Source: Caulobacter endophyticus
GTDB lineage: Bacteria; Pseudomonadota; Alphaproteobacteria; Caulobacterales; Caulobacteraceae
Assembly (NCBI RefSeq): GCF_029543245.1
Contig: NZ_JARQWV010000021.1
Span: 45,377 to 109,376 of the forward strand
Length of the DNA stretch: 64,000 nucleotides
Reading direction: 5' to 3'
The notes under the pieces were generated by a model, which had not been told where the DNA came from, searched no databases, and saw only the letters and a program-made list of their open reading frames with translations. Made by a program: the position numbers and the translations under genes. Positions within the stretch are counted from its first letter, which is position 1. Every line of letters begins with the position of its first letter. This document shows positions 36,148 through 44,747 of this stretch, in pieces.

Positions 36148-36948
36148 ATGATCCAGCGGATCGCCACGGCGCTGGCCGTGATGGCTCTGGCATGCGCGAG
36201 CGGCGCGGCGGCGCAGCAGACGACGCCGGCCAAGGACGTGTCCGGCCGGTGGGCCAAGACCCCGTCCGGCGGCGACATGGCCGCCGCCTACCCCGACCGG
36301 GCCATGCGCGAGGGCGTCGGCGGCAAGGCGACGCTGAGCTGCAAGGTCACGACCGACGGGCTGCTGGCCGAATGCGTCGTCGCCTCGTCCTCCCCGGACG
36401 GCTACGGCTTCGACCAGGCCGCCATGCAGCTCAGCCAAGGCTTCCAGATGCAGACGCCAGTCCCGGCCCGCTATGCCGAGCCCGACGCGCGGGCGACCAT
36501 TCCGATCGTCTTCCAGGCGCCGCCCGGGCCGAGCATGACCCGCGGCGTGCTGAAGGGCTTCGGCGACGGTACGGTCGTCCTGACGCCGCTGAAGGACGGC
36601 GAGACCCCCAAGGGCCCGGTCGCGCGCTGCGGCGAGGCCCGTTGCAGCGTCGGCATGGTGGTCTGGGCCGAGCGTCCGGCCGGCCCGGACGCCGTGGCCA
36701 TTCTCGACCGCGCCGAACGCACGGACGGCCTGACCCTCGCCGACTGCGATATCGCCGGGGACGGACGCCTGACGACCTGCAACTATCGCGGCGTCGATGA
36801 CCCCAAGGCCAAGGCCGCCGCCGCCGAAGCGGTGTCGCACATGCGGGCGGCGGCGCAGACCAGGGAAGGCCTCCCCACGGCGGGCGCCCATGTGCAGATC
36901 CCGTTCCAGTGGGACTGGCTGATCGCCGGCATGAAGCCCGCGGACTGA
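36148..36948 (+). CDS. Secreted protein with TonB C-terminal-like domain
   Basis: 266 residues; ATG at 36148 has GGAGGGGG 7 bases upstream. Signal peptide 1-23 (ASGAAAQ). Residues about 38-125 (YPDRAMREGVGGKATLSC, VTTDGLLAECVVASS, FDQAAMQLSQGFQM) match the TonB C-terminal fold. The second half (LADCDIAGDGRLTTCNYRG) looks like a degenerate second copy. There is no N-terminal membrane anchor or proline-rich spanner, so it cannot be a normal TonB. A periplasmic protein using the TonB fold for another purpose is likely. Confidence 0.75.
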   Translation: MIQRIATALAVMALACASGAAAQQTTPAKDVSGRWAKTPSGGDMAAAYPDRAMREGVGGKATLSCKVTTDGLLAECVVASSSPDGYGFDQAAMQLSQGFQMQTPVPARYAEPDARATIPIVFQAPPGPSMTRGVLKGFGDGTVVLTPLKDGETPKGPVARCGEARCSVGMVVWAERPAGPDAVAILDRAERTDGLTLADCDIAGDGRLTTCNYRGVDDPKAKAAAAEAVSHMRAAAQTREGLPTAGAHVQIPFQWDWLIAGMKPAD

Positions 36949-36952
36949 GGCC

Positions 36953-37579
36953 TCAGGCCTCTTCCCCAGCGACGCTCGCGAGCGCCAGCTTCACCGGGGC
37001 CCAGCCCAGGCGATGGATCGGCGAAGGGCCGAGCCTCTTCAGGCCCTCGACATGGATAGGGGCGTGATAGCCCTTGTGGCCGGCGAAGCCGTAGCCGGGA
37101 TAGACCGCGTCCATCTCGACCATGATGCGGTCGCGGGCTTCCTTGGCCAGGATCGAGGCCGCGGCGATCGAGCAAGACAGGCTGTCGCCCTTGATCACCG
37201 TCTTGACCTCGCACGGCAGGACGAAGCGGTAGTTGCCGTCGACCAGGGCGAAGCTCGGCCTGACCGAAAGCCCCTCGACCGCGCGCCGCATGGCCAGGCC
37301 GGCGGCGTGCAGGATGTTGAGCTCCGCGATCTCCTCGACGCTGGCCATGCCCACGCACCAGGCGACAGCCATGTCCTTGATCTCGTCCTCCAGGGCCGCG
37401 CGGGCCTTGGCCGATAGCTTCTTGGAGTCGTTGAGCCCCTTGGGCATCCGCGCCGGATCGAGGATCACCGCGGCGGCGCTGACCGGCCCGGCCCACGGCC
37501 CGCGGCCGGCCTCGTCGACCCCGCAGACCGGCCCCGGTCCGCAGGCGGCTTCCAGCATCATGTCGGGTCCGGTCGGCAT
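36953..37579 (-). CDS. rnhB: Ribonuclease HII
   Basis: 208-residue endonuclease that cuts the RNA strand of RNA-DNA hybrids and single ribonucleotides in DNA. The catalytic start [15 protein letters not shown] carries the first acidic pair; further motifs are [24 protein letters not shown] and the C-terminal YGFAGHKGY. Length is standard. It faces the TonB-domain gene convergently four bases away. Confidence 0.95.
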   Translation of the reverse strand: MPTGPDMMLEAACGPGPVCGVDEAGRGPWAGPVSAAAVILDPARMPKGLNDSKKLSAKARAALEDEIKDMAVAWCVGMASVEEIAELNILHAAGLAMRRAVEGLSVRPSFALVDGNYRFVLPCEVKTVIKGDSLSCSIAAASILAKEARDRIMVEMDAVYPGYGFAGHKGYHAPIHVEGLKRLGPSPIHRLGWAPVKLALASVAGEEA

Positions 37580-37640
37580 GAGGCCTTCCTAGGCGGGTTC
37601 GGGGGCGAAGGGAACGGGGAAGGAAACGCCCGTCACGATC

Positions 37641-37655
37641 TCGACTTAAAGTCGA
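37641..37655. promoter_or_regulatory. Inverted repeat before secreted protein gene
   Basis: TCGACTT-A-AAGTCGA, a perfect 7+1+7 inverted repeat in the rnhB/37698 divergent region. It may be an operator; no regulator can be named. Confidence 0.3.
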
Positions 37656-37697
37656 ATTTCAAGGGATGTAACGCGATGATGGCGTTTGGGGGGAACG

Positions 37698-38312
37698 ATG
37701 ACGATGCGGATGACGATGGCGGTCCTGGCCGTGGCGACGGCGACCCTGTGGGCGCAATCGGCGACGGCCCAGACAGTCGCGGCCTCGCCGGGCGACTGCC
37801 TGTGGAACAGCCTGTCCGAGACCGACCGGACCGAGGTGCTGACCGCCTACGATCGCAACATGAACTCGGCGACCAAGGCCTTGGCCGCCCACGACAAGGC
37901 CGTGCAGGCCGCGGCAGCGGCCTGTGTGGGCAAGGAAGGCGCGCCGCCGATCTGGATCCAGTACGCGACCAGCTCGGCCATGATCCGCGCCGCCTCGGCC
38001 AGACGGCTGGCGCCCAAGGGTCTCACGCCCGAGAATCTGCGGGCCATCTGGAACGCGGCCGATCCCGCGGTCCGCACCTGCTTCAGGGCCAATGCCGCGC
38101 GCGTCTACGGTCCGATGGCCGACAAGCTGATGAAGGGCGAGACCTGCCCGGACAAGTCGATCGCCGAGCGCGTCGTGACGGCGGCTCGCATCGACATGAC
38201 CGATCGTCCGAACGCGGCCCAGGCGCTGATCCATTTCAACGCCATCGCCCAGGCCGATCTTGCCGAGGGCCTGCTGGCGGCCTTCGTTCGCTACAGCTCG
38301 CCGGCCTCCTGA
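37698..38312 (+). CDS. Secreted helical protein of unknown function
   Basis: 204 residues starting at ATG 37698 with GGGGGGAA just upstream. The signal peptide is MTMRMTMAVLAVATATLWAQ with cleavage near ATAQ. The mature part is helical with four scattered cysteines (GDCLW, AACVG, RTCFR, ETCPD) that may form two disulfides. No family recognised. The promoter region contains the inverted repeat at 37641-37655. Codon use is like its neighbours. Confidence 0.78.
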   Translation: MTMRMTMAVLAVATATLWAQSATAQTVAASPGDCLWNSLSETDRTEVLTAYDRNMNSATKALAAHDKAVQAAAAACVGKEGAPPIWIQYATSSAMIRAASARRLAPKGLTPENLRAIWNAADPAVRTCFRANAARVYGPMADKLMKGETCPDKSIAERVVTAARIDMTDRPNAAQALIHFNAIAQADLAEGLLAAFVRYSSPAS

Positions 38313-38412
38313 GCCGGCGAGCGCCCGCATGACCGAAGATTAACTGGCCCCCCGCGCGCCTGCCTGATCCCCTGCCCGCCGGGGCGGGGACGGCTCCAGG
38401 GGTAATCGCATC

Positions 38413-39861
38413 ATGAACCGCCGCGCCTTGCTGGCGGCCGGACTGGCCTGTCCGGCGCTCGCCGCTTCCACCTTCGTCGCCTCGCCCGTGGCCCTGGCCG
38501 CCGGCGCCGATCCGGCCGACCGCGCCGACGCCCTTGTCCGGCGGTTCATGGCCGACCGCCACGTGCCCGGCGCCCAGGTGGTGGTGGTCAAGGACGGGGC
38601 GATCGTCTTCTCTCGCGTCTATGGCGTGGCCGACCTGGCCAGCGGAGCCAAGGCGACGCCGACCACCACCTTCCCGATCAACTCGATCACCAAGGCCTTC
38701 ACCGGCGTCGCGGCCATGCGCGAGGTCGAGGCCGGGCGCCTGGATCTCGACAAGCCGATCGGCGCCTATGTGCCGGACCTGCCCGAGGCCTGGCGTTCGG
38801 TCCAGATCCGCCGCCTGCTCAGTCACACCTCGGGCCTGCCAGATTTCGTGCCGCGCCAGAAGGACGGCGCGGTCGAGGAGGCCGTCGCCTGGAACGAGGC
38901 GCTCGCCGCGCCTGTGCTGTTCACGCCCGGCCAGCGCTTCCACTACTGCCAGACCAACTACGCCCTGGTTCAGATGGCGATCGACCGCGGACGCGGCCTG
39001 CCGGTGACCACGCCCCTGGGCGGCGAGCAATTCGCCATCGCCGGCATGAAGAGCTCGCGCTACGGCGACAGCCGCGATCCCGGCCCCTCGCGCGCCACCT
39101 CCTACGGCTATCGCCGGGAAACGCCCGACCAGCCGAGCGTGCGCAAGGAAGTGTTCTCGCCCCTGGCCCGCGCCGCCGCCGGCCTCGACAGCACCGGCGA
39201 CGACATGGGCCGCTGGATGATCGCCCTGATGGACGGCCGCCTGCTGGGCCCCGCCGCCCGCAAGACCATGTGGACCCAGGACGCCTACGCCGACGGCAAG
39301 CTGGGGCAATGGGGCATGGGCTGGCTGGTGCTGGAGAGGTCCGATCGCCTGGTGGTCGGCATGACCGGCGGCAGCCGCAACGCCGTCTACCTCTATCCGG
39401 ACGACAGGGTCGGCGTGGCCATCCTCAGCAACCTGGCCGGCGCCACGCCCGAGGACGCCATCGACGAGATCGCCCAGCTCTTCGTTCCCGGCATGAAGCT
39501 GACCGGGGTCGCGGCCCTGCGCGCGGCCCTGGCCGGCCAGCCCAAGACCGCCTTCGCCAGGGTGATCGCCAGGCAGCGCAAGGACCCTGCCTTCAAGCCG
39601 GCCGAGCACGAACTGAACGACTGGGGCTATCGCCTGCTGGCCTTCGGCGAGCCGGCCAAGGCCCTGGCGGTGCTGGCCCTGACCGCCGAACTGTTCCCGA
39701 GCAGCGGCAACGCCCAGGACAGCCTGGCCGAGGCCTATGCCGTCAACGGCGACAAGGCCGCCGCCATCGTCCACTACCGCCGCTCGCTGGCGCTCGATCC
39801 GGGCAACACCAATGCGGTCAACCGGCTGAAGGGCCTGGAGGCGCCGACGCCCGAAAGCTGA
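38413..39861 (+). CDS. Beta-lactamase-like serine hydrolase with C-terminal TPR
   Basis: 482-residue secreted serine hydrolase of the class C beta-lactamase/esterase superfamily. A twin-type leader (MNRRALLAAGLACPALAAST) precedes the catalytic domain (about 35-350). The nucleophile is in NSITKAFTG (SxxK, about S95). The second motif reads HYCQTNY where the family usually has YSN, so the asparagine is replaced by glutamine. The C-terminal about 100 residues are TPR-like (DWGYRLLAFGEPAKALAV, DKAAAIVHYRRSLALDPGN). A peptidase or esterase role is likelier than drug resistance. Confidence 0.88.
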   Translation: MNRRALLAAGLACPALAASTFVASPVALAAGADPADRADALVRRFMADRHVPGAQVVVVKDGAIVFSRVYGVADLASGAKATPTTTFPINSITKAFTGVAAMREVEAGRLDLDKPIGAYVPDLPEAWRSVQIRRLLSHTSGLPDFVPRQKDGAVEEAVAWNEALAAPVLFTPGQRFHYCQTNYALVQMAIDRGRGLPVTTPLGGEQFAIAGMKSSRYGDSRDPGPSRATSYGYRRETPDQPSVRKEVFSPLARAAAGLDSTGDDMGRWMIALMDGRLLGPAARKTMWTQDAYADGKLGQWGMGWLVLERSDRLVVGMTGGSRNAVYLYPDDRVGVAILSNLAGATPEDAIDEIAQLFVPGMKLTGVAALRAALAGQPKTAFARVIARQRKDPAFKPAEHELNDWGYRLLAFGEPAKALAVLALTAELFPSSGNAQDSLAEAYAVNGDKAAAIVHYRRSLALDPGNTNAVNRLKGLEAPTPES

Positions 39862-39864
39862 CGG

Positions 39865-39880
39865 CCCCCCCCCCCGGGGG
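39865..39880. other. C11-G5 homopolymer tract
   Basis: Eleven C followed by five G in the 23-base gap between the serine hydrolase and DUF2339 genes. The length is uncertain in most assemblies; a short stem with GGCC/GGGGGCC can form. Confidence 0.6.
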
Positions 39881-39884
39881 CCGC

Positions 39885-42800
39885 TCAACCGGCCTCGGGC
39901 GTCTCCGAGGTCTTGGCGCCTCGCGCATTCAGGCGGCGCACCAGCACCGCCCCGCCCAGCAGCAGGGCCCCGACCGCCAGGAACGAGGCGGCGCGGACCA
40001 CGCCCTCCAGTCGCGCCAGGTCGACCAGCAGCACCTTGGCCGCGGTCAGCAGCAGAACGGCCAGGCCCGCCCAGCGCAGCACCGCGTCCTTGCGGGCCGA
40101 ACCCAGGCTCAAGACCACTAGGCCGAAGGCGGCCCAGACAGCCGAGAAGGTCCAGGTTTCCAACCCGCCGGCGTCGATCGACGCGCCCATGGCCGCGCCG
40201 TGGAAACCGTAGCGGACGACCAGGCTGACCAGCACGAACAGCACGCCGACGGCGCTGGCCCGAGCCGTGGTTCCGAACGGTCCACCCTGGCGGCTCAGCT
40301 CGAGCAGCAGGGCCGCGCCCGCCCCGTACGCCAGGGCCAGCAGCAGGGCGGCAGTCAGGGAGGCCAGCGGGGCCTGGCCTGGTCCCCACCAGGGATTGGC
40401 CAGCAGCCCGAAGACCAGGGCGGCGAAGACCACGGCGATCCACCCGATCGTGGGCGCGGCGCGCGCCAGCCAGCTGGCGGCGGGCCGGGCGGCCAGGCGA
40501 GGGTCGAAGAAGCCGCGCGCGGCCGCCAGAGCCAGCACCGCATAGCCCGCGACCTCGCCCCGCCCGATCGCGGCGTCGTGCATGGCCCGGCCATGGATCC
40601 CGTGGCGCAGGGCCATGACCGCCCACAACAGGCCAAAGGCGGCGGCCCCGACCACCCAGCCGCGCCCGGCGGCGTCTACCGGCCTACGCCAGGCCGCGAC
40701 GGCCAGCAGCAGGGCCGGCGCCAGGTAGGACAGCAGCAGGGTGTTGAGCAGCGCCGGTCCGGCCGGAACCTCGCCCATGCCCCACCAGGGGTTGGCGACC
40801 AACCCCTGCAGCAGCAGGCCGTGGGCCACGCCCGCGCCGACCACCAGCAGGGTGCGCCAGCGGGCCAGCGGGCCGTCGCCCGGCCCCTGACGCAGCACCA
40901 GCACCAGGCCGGCGGCCAGCAGGATCAGGGTGCGCAGCGAAGACTCCAGCAGGAACGTCGCGGCGGCGCCGGGCTTGCCGACCACCACCACATGCAGGCC
41001 GATAAACAGGCCCAGCAGCAGGACCATCAGGGCCGACGCCCCTTGCGCCTCGGCCTCGTTGCGGCGTCCGGCGGTCTTCAGCAGCCAGGCGGCGGCGAAG
41101 GCGATCGCGGCGGCGCCGCCCGACACGGCCGCCATCAGCGGCAACGGCAGGCGCCCATCCAGCGCAAGGCCGATGAAGGCCGGGCGCAGCATGACGACCA
41201 GGGCCAGCAGGCCGGCGACGACGCTGGCCTCGGCCAGGCCCCGCCAGGACAGGCGACGGGCGGCGAAGGCCAGGGCCAGGGCGGCGACGGCGAAGGCGGC
41301 CGGCTCGAACCTCGGCTGGACGGCGCCGTGAACGGCCAGGAAGACCATCTCGACGGCCGCGCCCAGCCACAGCGCCAGGCCAAGGTCGCGCGACGGCGCC
41401 TCGGACCGGCGAGCGATCAGGACCGAAAGGCCCAGCAGGCCCGCGCCCAGCAGGGCGGCCGGACTCCAGGCATAGCCGAAGCGGGCCTCGTCGAGCAGCA
41501 CCCAGGCCAGGCTGGCGGCGGCGGCTGTCGTGATCCCGGCGATGGCCAGCAGCTCGGTCCGCTGGCGCCCGGGCAGCCGCAGCGCCGCCGGCAGGGCTGT
41601 CAGCGGCGCCAGCGCCAGCAGCAGGTGCAGCCACGGTGGCCGGGCGGCGATCCCGACGTCGTCGCCTTCAAATAGCAGGCAGGCCATCGCGGCGAAGGCC
41701 GTGACGATGGCCGGGACAGCGAACAGGCCGGGCTGCGCCACGCGCGTGGCGATCGCCAGGGCGGTCAAGCCCAGCAGGACTGCGCTCAGCACGCCCGCGG
41801 CGGCCCCGGCGGGGCTCGGCGGCGCGAACCAGACCGCGAGGGCCAGCACGCAGGCGCCGAGCAGAGCGGTCATCGCCGCCTGGCGCAGGCGCAGCACCTC
41901 GGCTTGCGTCTCGTCCGTCCGGCGGCGGCGCCACAGCGCGGCCAGCGGCCCGCCGGCGGCCAGGACGACCAGGAAGGCGGCGGCTTCGTACTGCCTGTCG
42001 GCCAGGGGCGGCAGGCTCAGCACCGCCAGGCCGGCGGCGGCGGCCAGGCTGGTCCAGCCCCAGCGGCGACCGGCCGCCAGCACGAAGCCGGTGGCGCCGA
42101 TCAGGATGGCGTAGGCCTCGAAGACGATCGGCGACCAGGACGAGATGCCGGTGACGATCGGGGTGGCGGCGGCGCCGACCATGGCCACCAGGGCCAGCGG
42201 CTCGCCATGGCGCAGCGACAGGGCCAGCAGGCCCAGCGACACGGCGGCGGCCAGGCTCGCCGCCAGCCAGAACGGGATCAGGTGATAGAGGCCATGGGCC
42301 GCGCAGACCGCACCGTACAGGGTGACCGCCCCGGCCCCGGCGGCGATGGCGGCGGCCAGCAGGTGGCGGCTCATCTCGGTCTTGCGGCGCAGGATCCACT
42401 CGCTGGCCAGCACCATCAGCGCGCCCAGCACCACCGCCGCGGCGATCCGCAGCGGCGGGGTGAAGATCCCCTTCTGGGCGGCGTAGGCCACCAGCAGCAG
42501 GCCGCCCAAAGCCAGGCCTCCGCCGCCGATCCAGGCCAGGCCGTTCTCGGCCAGCCAGGTGGAGGCGGTCTCACGGGTTATCAGCGGCCGCTCGACACGG
42601 ATCGGACGCGGGGCGGGCGCCGGAATGGGGCTGGGATTGTAGATCGGCTCGACAGACGGCGGCGGCGCGCGCGGCGGCTCGACGGCCTTGGGCTCGATCG
42701 TCCAGGGCGAAGGCTGCGGCGCTTGCGGGGTCGGCGCGGCGGCTTCACGCGGCGCGGAAGGCCCGGACGCCTCCAGGGAGGCCTTCAGGCGCTCCAGTTC

Positions 42801-42896
42801 GACCAGGGCCTTGCCCAGCTGACGCTTGACCAGGTCGAGCGACTGGTGCTGCACCGCGATCCACACCGTCAGGCCGACGATGAACACCCATTCCAT
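39885..42896 (-). CDS. DUF2339 giant multi-pass membrane protein
   Basis: 1003 residues. ATG at 42896 (MEWVFIVGLTVWIAVQ) removes 18 unlikely residues. After the first helix there is a short coiled coil (LVKRQLGKALVELERLKASL) and a Pro/Ala-rich linker (about 45-110), then more than twenty hydrophobic helices to the end. TWLAENGLAWIGGGGLALGG is a typical start of the DUF2339 membrane region. The family is found in many bacteria, with no proven function; a role in envelope polymer transport or synthesis is speculation. No linked genes. Confidence 0.9.
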   Translation of the reverse strand: MEWVFIVGLTVWIAVQHQSLDLVKRQLGKALVELERLKASLEASGPSAPREAAAPTPQAPQPSPWTIEPKAVEPPRAPPPSVEPIYNPSPIPAPAPRPIRVERPLITRETASTWLAENGLAWIGGGGLALGGLLLVAYAAQKGIFTPPLRIAAAVVLGALMVLASEWILRRKTEMSRHLLAAAIAAGAGAVTLYGAVCAAHGLYHLIPFWLAASLAAAVSLGLLALSLRHGEPLALVAMVGAAATPIVTGISSWSPIVFEAYAILIGATGFVLAAGRRWGWTSLAAAAGLAVLSLPPLADRQYEAAAFLVVLAAGGPLAALWRRRRTDETQAEVLRLRQAAMTALLGACVLALAVWFAPPSPAGAAAGVLSAVLLGLTALAIATRVAQPGLFAVPAIVTAFAAMACLLFEGDDVGIAARPPWLHLLLALAPLTALPAALRLPGRQRTELLAIAGITTAAAASLAWVLLDEARFGYAWSPAALLGAGLLGLSVLIARRSEAPSRDLGLALWLGAAVEMVFLAVHGAVQPRFEPAAFAVAALALAFAARRLSWRGLAEASVVAGLLALVVMLRPAFIGLALDGRLPLPLMAAVSGGAAAIAFAAAWLLKTAGRRNEAEAQGASALMVLLLGLFIGLHVVVVGKPGAAATFLLESSLRTLILLAAGLVLVLRQGPGDGPLARWRTLLVVGAGVAHGLLLQGLVANPWWGMGEVPAGPALLNTLLLSYLAPALLLAVAAWRRPVDAAGRGWVVGAAAFGLLWAVMALRHGIHGRAMHDAAIGRGEVAGYAVLALAAARGFFDPRLAARPAASWLARAAPTIGWIAVVFAALVFGLLANPWWGPGQAPLASLTAALLLALAYGAGAALLLELSRQGGPFGTTARASAVGVLFVLVSLVVRYGFHGAAMGASIDAGGLETWTFSAVWAAFGLVVLSLGSARKDAVLRWAGLAVLLLTAAKVLLVDLARLEGVVRAASFLAVGALLLGGAVLVRRLNARGAKTSETPEAG

Positions 42897-43198
42897 GCCG
42901 CGACACGCCCCCGATACGCCCCCGATACGCCAACGTCTCGGCTCTAGCACGGAACGGTTGAGCCCGCCCAGATGCAGCGCCGGGGGCGCCGTCCACGGGT
43001 GCGTACCCTATGCCTTAGCTACGAAGGTCGTCATCCCGGCCGGAGGCTCGCATAGCGGGCCGCAGAGCCGGGACCTAGGGGCCACCGGCAGTGCGCCCGC
43101 CCCTGGGTCCCGGATAAGCGCTTCGCGCTTTCCGGGATGACGATCGATTTACCGTTGATTTTAAAGACTTTCCTCTCGAGGAGTTTGAGTCTTCCCCC
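42897..43198. other. 302-base gap: repeat element D, otherwise featureless
   Basis: The gap upstream of the DUF2339 gene contains repeat element D (43029-43142). The rest, including the first 130 bases with repeated GATACGCC, holds no ORF or RNA that I can support. Confidence 0.7.
43029..43142. repeat. Intergenic palindromic element, family D
   Basis: Ends are CGTCATCCCGG and its complement CCGGGATGACG, 114 bases overall, with an inner hairpin around AAGCGCTTCGCGCTT. Elements with this CATCCCGG end are common in Alphaproteobacteria. Single copy in this window. Confidence 0.8.
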
Positions 43199-43792
43199 CT
43201 AGTGGCGATGCCCCAGCGCCTTGCACTCGTCGTGGCGGAAGCAGGTGACGAAGTGGTCGTTGACCATGCCGACCGCCTGCATGAAGGCGTAGACGATCAC
43301 CGGGCCGCAGAACTTGTACCCCTTGGCCTTCAGGGCCTTGGCCATGTCGACCGCCAGCGGCGTCTGGGCCGGGACGTCGCCCATGCCGGTGAAGGCGTTC
43401 TGGATTGGGGCGTCGCCGACGATATCCCACAGGAAGCGTGAGAAGTCCTCGCCGCGCTCGCGCATGTCGAGATAGATCCGCGCGCCGTTGATGGCCGCGT
43501 CGATCTTGGCGTTGGAGCGGATGATGCCGGCGTCGGCCATCAGCCGGGCGCGGTCGGCCTCGCCGAACCGGGCCACGACCTCGGGGTCGAAATCGGCGAA
43601 GGCGGCGCGGAAGGCCTCGCGCTTGCGCAGGATGGTGATCCACGACAGCCCGGCCTGGAAACCGTCGAGCACCAGCTTCTCCCACAGGGCGCGGCTGTCC
43701 CACTCGGGCACGCCCCACTCGGTGTCGTGGTAGGCCTCGTACAGCGGGTCGCCGTTCATGCCCCGCCAGGTGCAGCGATGGATCTCTGTCAT
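43199..43792 (-). CDS. tag: DNA-3-methyladenine glycosylase I
   Basis: 197-residue base-excision repair enzyme that removes 3-methyladenine from alkylated DNA. It begins HRCTWRGMNGDPLYEAYHD and continues HDTEWGVP, GFQAGLSWITILRKREAF and YKFCGPVIVYAFMQAVGMVN, all family hallmarks. The zinc ligands are expected at C7, H22 and in DHFVTCFRHDEC near the end. A perfect LexA box lies 34 bases before the ATG, so SOS control is likely. The divergent neighbour is a secreted protein gene. Confidence 0.95.
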   Translation of the reverse strand: MTEIHRCTWRGMNGDPLYEAYHDTEWGVPEWDSRALWEKLVLDGFQAGLSWITILRKREAFRAAFADFDPEVVARFGEADRARLMADAGIIRSNAKIDAAINGARIYLDMRERGEDFSRFLWDIVGDAPIQNAFTGMGDVPAQTPLAVDMAKALKAKGYKFCGPVIVYAFMQAVGMVNDHFVTCFRHDECKALGHRH

Positions 43793-43826
43793 GCGGCGAC
43801 GCTAGCAGAACCCGCGCCGATGACCA

Positions 43827-43841
43827 GAACTTTTCATGAAC
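43827..43841 (-). promoter_or_regulatory. LexA (SOS) box upstream of tag
   Basis: Minus strand reads GTTC-ATGAAAA-GTTC, a perfect GTTC-N7-GTTC. It ends 34 bases before the tag ATG and 80 bases before the divergent gene at 43922. Confidence 0.75.
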
Positions 43842-43921
43842 ATGATCAGGCCGACGACGGAAACGCCGGTCTCGCGCGTTTGGCTTGCCAGAGGGACGCA
43901 AACGACAAGGAGAAGCCGCAG

Positions 43922-44344
43922 ATGCGAGCTTTCCGAACCCTGGCCGTGCTCGCCCTGGCGACAGCGGCCATGACCGCCACGCCGGTTCTCGCCCAGCACC
44001 GCGACAGGGACAACAACCCGCCCGGTCCGCGCGGCGGTCCCGGCACCAACTGGGAGAACCCGCCCGGCTGGCGCGGCGGCCCCGGCGCCTCGCCCGACCG
44101 CCGCTTCTATCGCTGGAAAGGCCAGAAGGTCCGTTTCGACTACCGCAACGGCTACTACTACAACCCGCGCTGGGGCTACTGGCACCCGACCCACGGCTGG
44201 TGGAACCAGGCCCGCCGCTGCTGGCTCGACCGCGACGACAATCCGCCCGGTCCGCGCGGCGGTCCCGGCACCAACTGGGAAAACCCGCCCGGCTGGCGCG
44301 GCGGTCCCGGCGCCTCGCCCGACCGCTACGGGCGCTGCCGCTAA
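43922..44344 (+). CDS. Small secreted Pro/Gly/Trp-rich repeat protein
   Basis: 140 residues; AGGAGAA precedes the ATG. Signal peptide residues 1-25 (TATPVLAQ). The mature protein is a central aromatic, basic module (about 62-102: RFYRWKGQKVRFDYRNGYYY, WGYWHPTHGWW) between two almost identical 31-residue Pro/Gly segments (NPPGPRGGPG, TNWENPPGWRGGPGASPDR). The charge and aromatic content suggest binding to polysaccharide or the cell surface, but no function is known. The two segments are coded by a 92-bp DNA duplication with 4 differences. Confidence 0.82.
   Translation: MRAFRTLAVLALATAAMTATPVLAQHRDRDNNPPGPRGGPGTNWENPPGWRGGPGASPDRRFYRWKGQKVRFDYRNGYYYNPRWGYWHPTHGWWNQARRCWLDRDDNPPGPRGGPGTNWENPPGWRGGPGASPDRYGRCR
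44009..44100 (+). repeat. 92-bp intragenic repeat, first copy
   Basis: Codes for the first Pro/Gly segment of the secreted protein. It matches 44234-44325 at 88 of 92 bases; three of the four changes are synonymous. Confidence 0.95.
44234..44325 (+). repeat. 92-bp intragenic repeat, second copy
   Basis: Second copy, starting exactly 225 bases (75 codons) after the first, so the reading frame is kept. The only amino acid change is Asn to Asp. Confidence 0.95.
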
Positions 44345-44352
44345 GGCATTCG

Positions 44353-44381
44353 ACGGGCGTCCCGATCCCCGGGGCGCCCGT
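44353..44381 (+). terminator. Stem-loop after repeat protein gene
   Basis: ACGGGCGTCCC pairs with GGGGCGCCCGT (11 bp, one G-T pair) just after the stop; followed by TGCTACT, a weak T content. Confidence 0.6.
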
Positions 44382-44452
44382 TGCTACTCCGCCGCGTGAC
44401 GATTGCTCGCCTTGTGGTAGCATGGCCACCCCAACGCACGGAGACGATCGGC

Positions 44453-44734
44453 ATGCTGCTCGATATCGCCGCCATCCTGGCTCTGTCGGCCCATGCGCCC
44501 GTCGAGGCCGCCGCGGCCGCGCCGCCCGCCACCCTCGACGATGCGGTCAGGCGCTATGGCCCGCCGACGCTGCGCCAGCCGCGCGCCGACGGCGGCCAGA
44601 AGCTTGGGTGGGTCCGCCCACGCGACAGCCTGCTGGCGATCCTGGACGTCGCCACGGTAGAGGTCGACGCCGCCGGCCGGGTGGTGAAGACCGAGACACG
44701 CACCGTCGCGATGAAGAGTCCGACCGGCTATTGA
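44453..44734 (+). CDS. Small secreted protein of unknown function
   Basis: 93 residues from ATG 44453, with GGAGACG 6 bases upstream. Signal-like start MLLDIAAILALSAHAPVEAA, then LDDAVRRYGPPTLRQPRADG and a beta-rich half (VATVEVDAAGRVVKTETRTV). The DDAVRRYGPP region resembles small envelope proteins whose domain begins 'lRYGpP', related to SmpA/BamE-like folds, but this is weak. It ends 13 bases before the convergent ygfZ stop. Confidence 0.68.
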   Translation: MLLDIAAILALSAHAPVEAAAAAPPATLDDAVRRYGPPTLRQPRADGGQKLGWVRPRDSLLAILDVATVEVDAAGRVVKTETRTVAMKSPTGY

Positions 44735-44747
44735 TCCCGCGCCAGGA

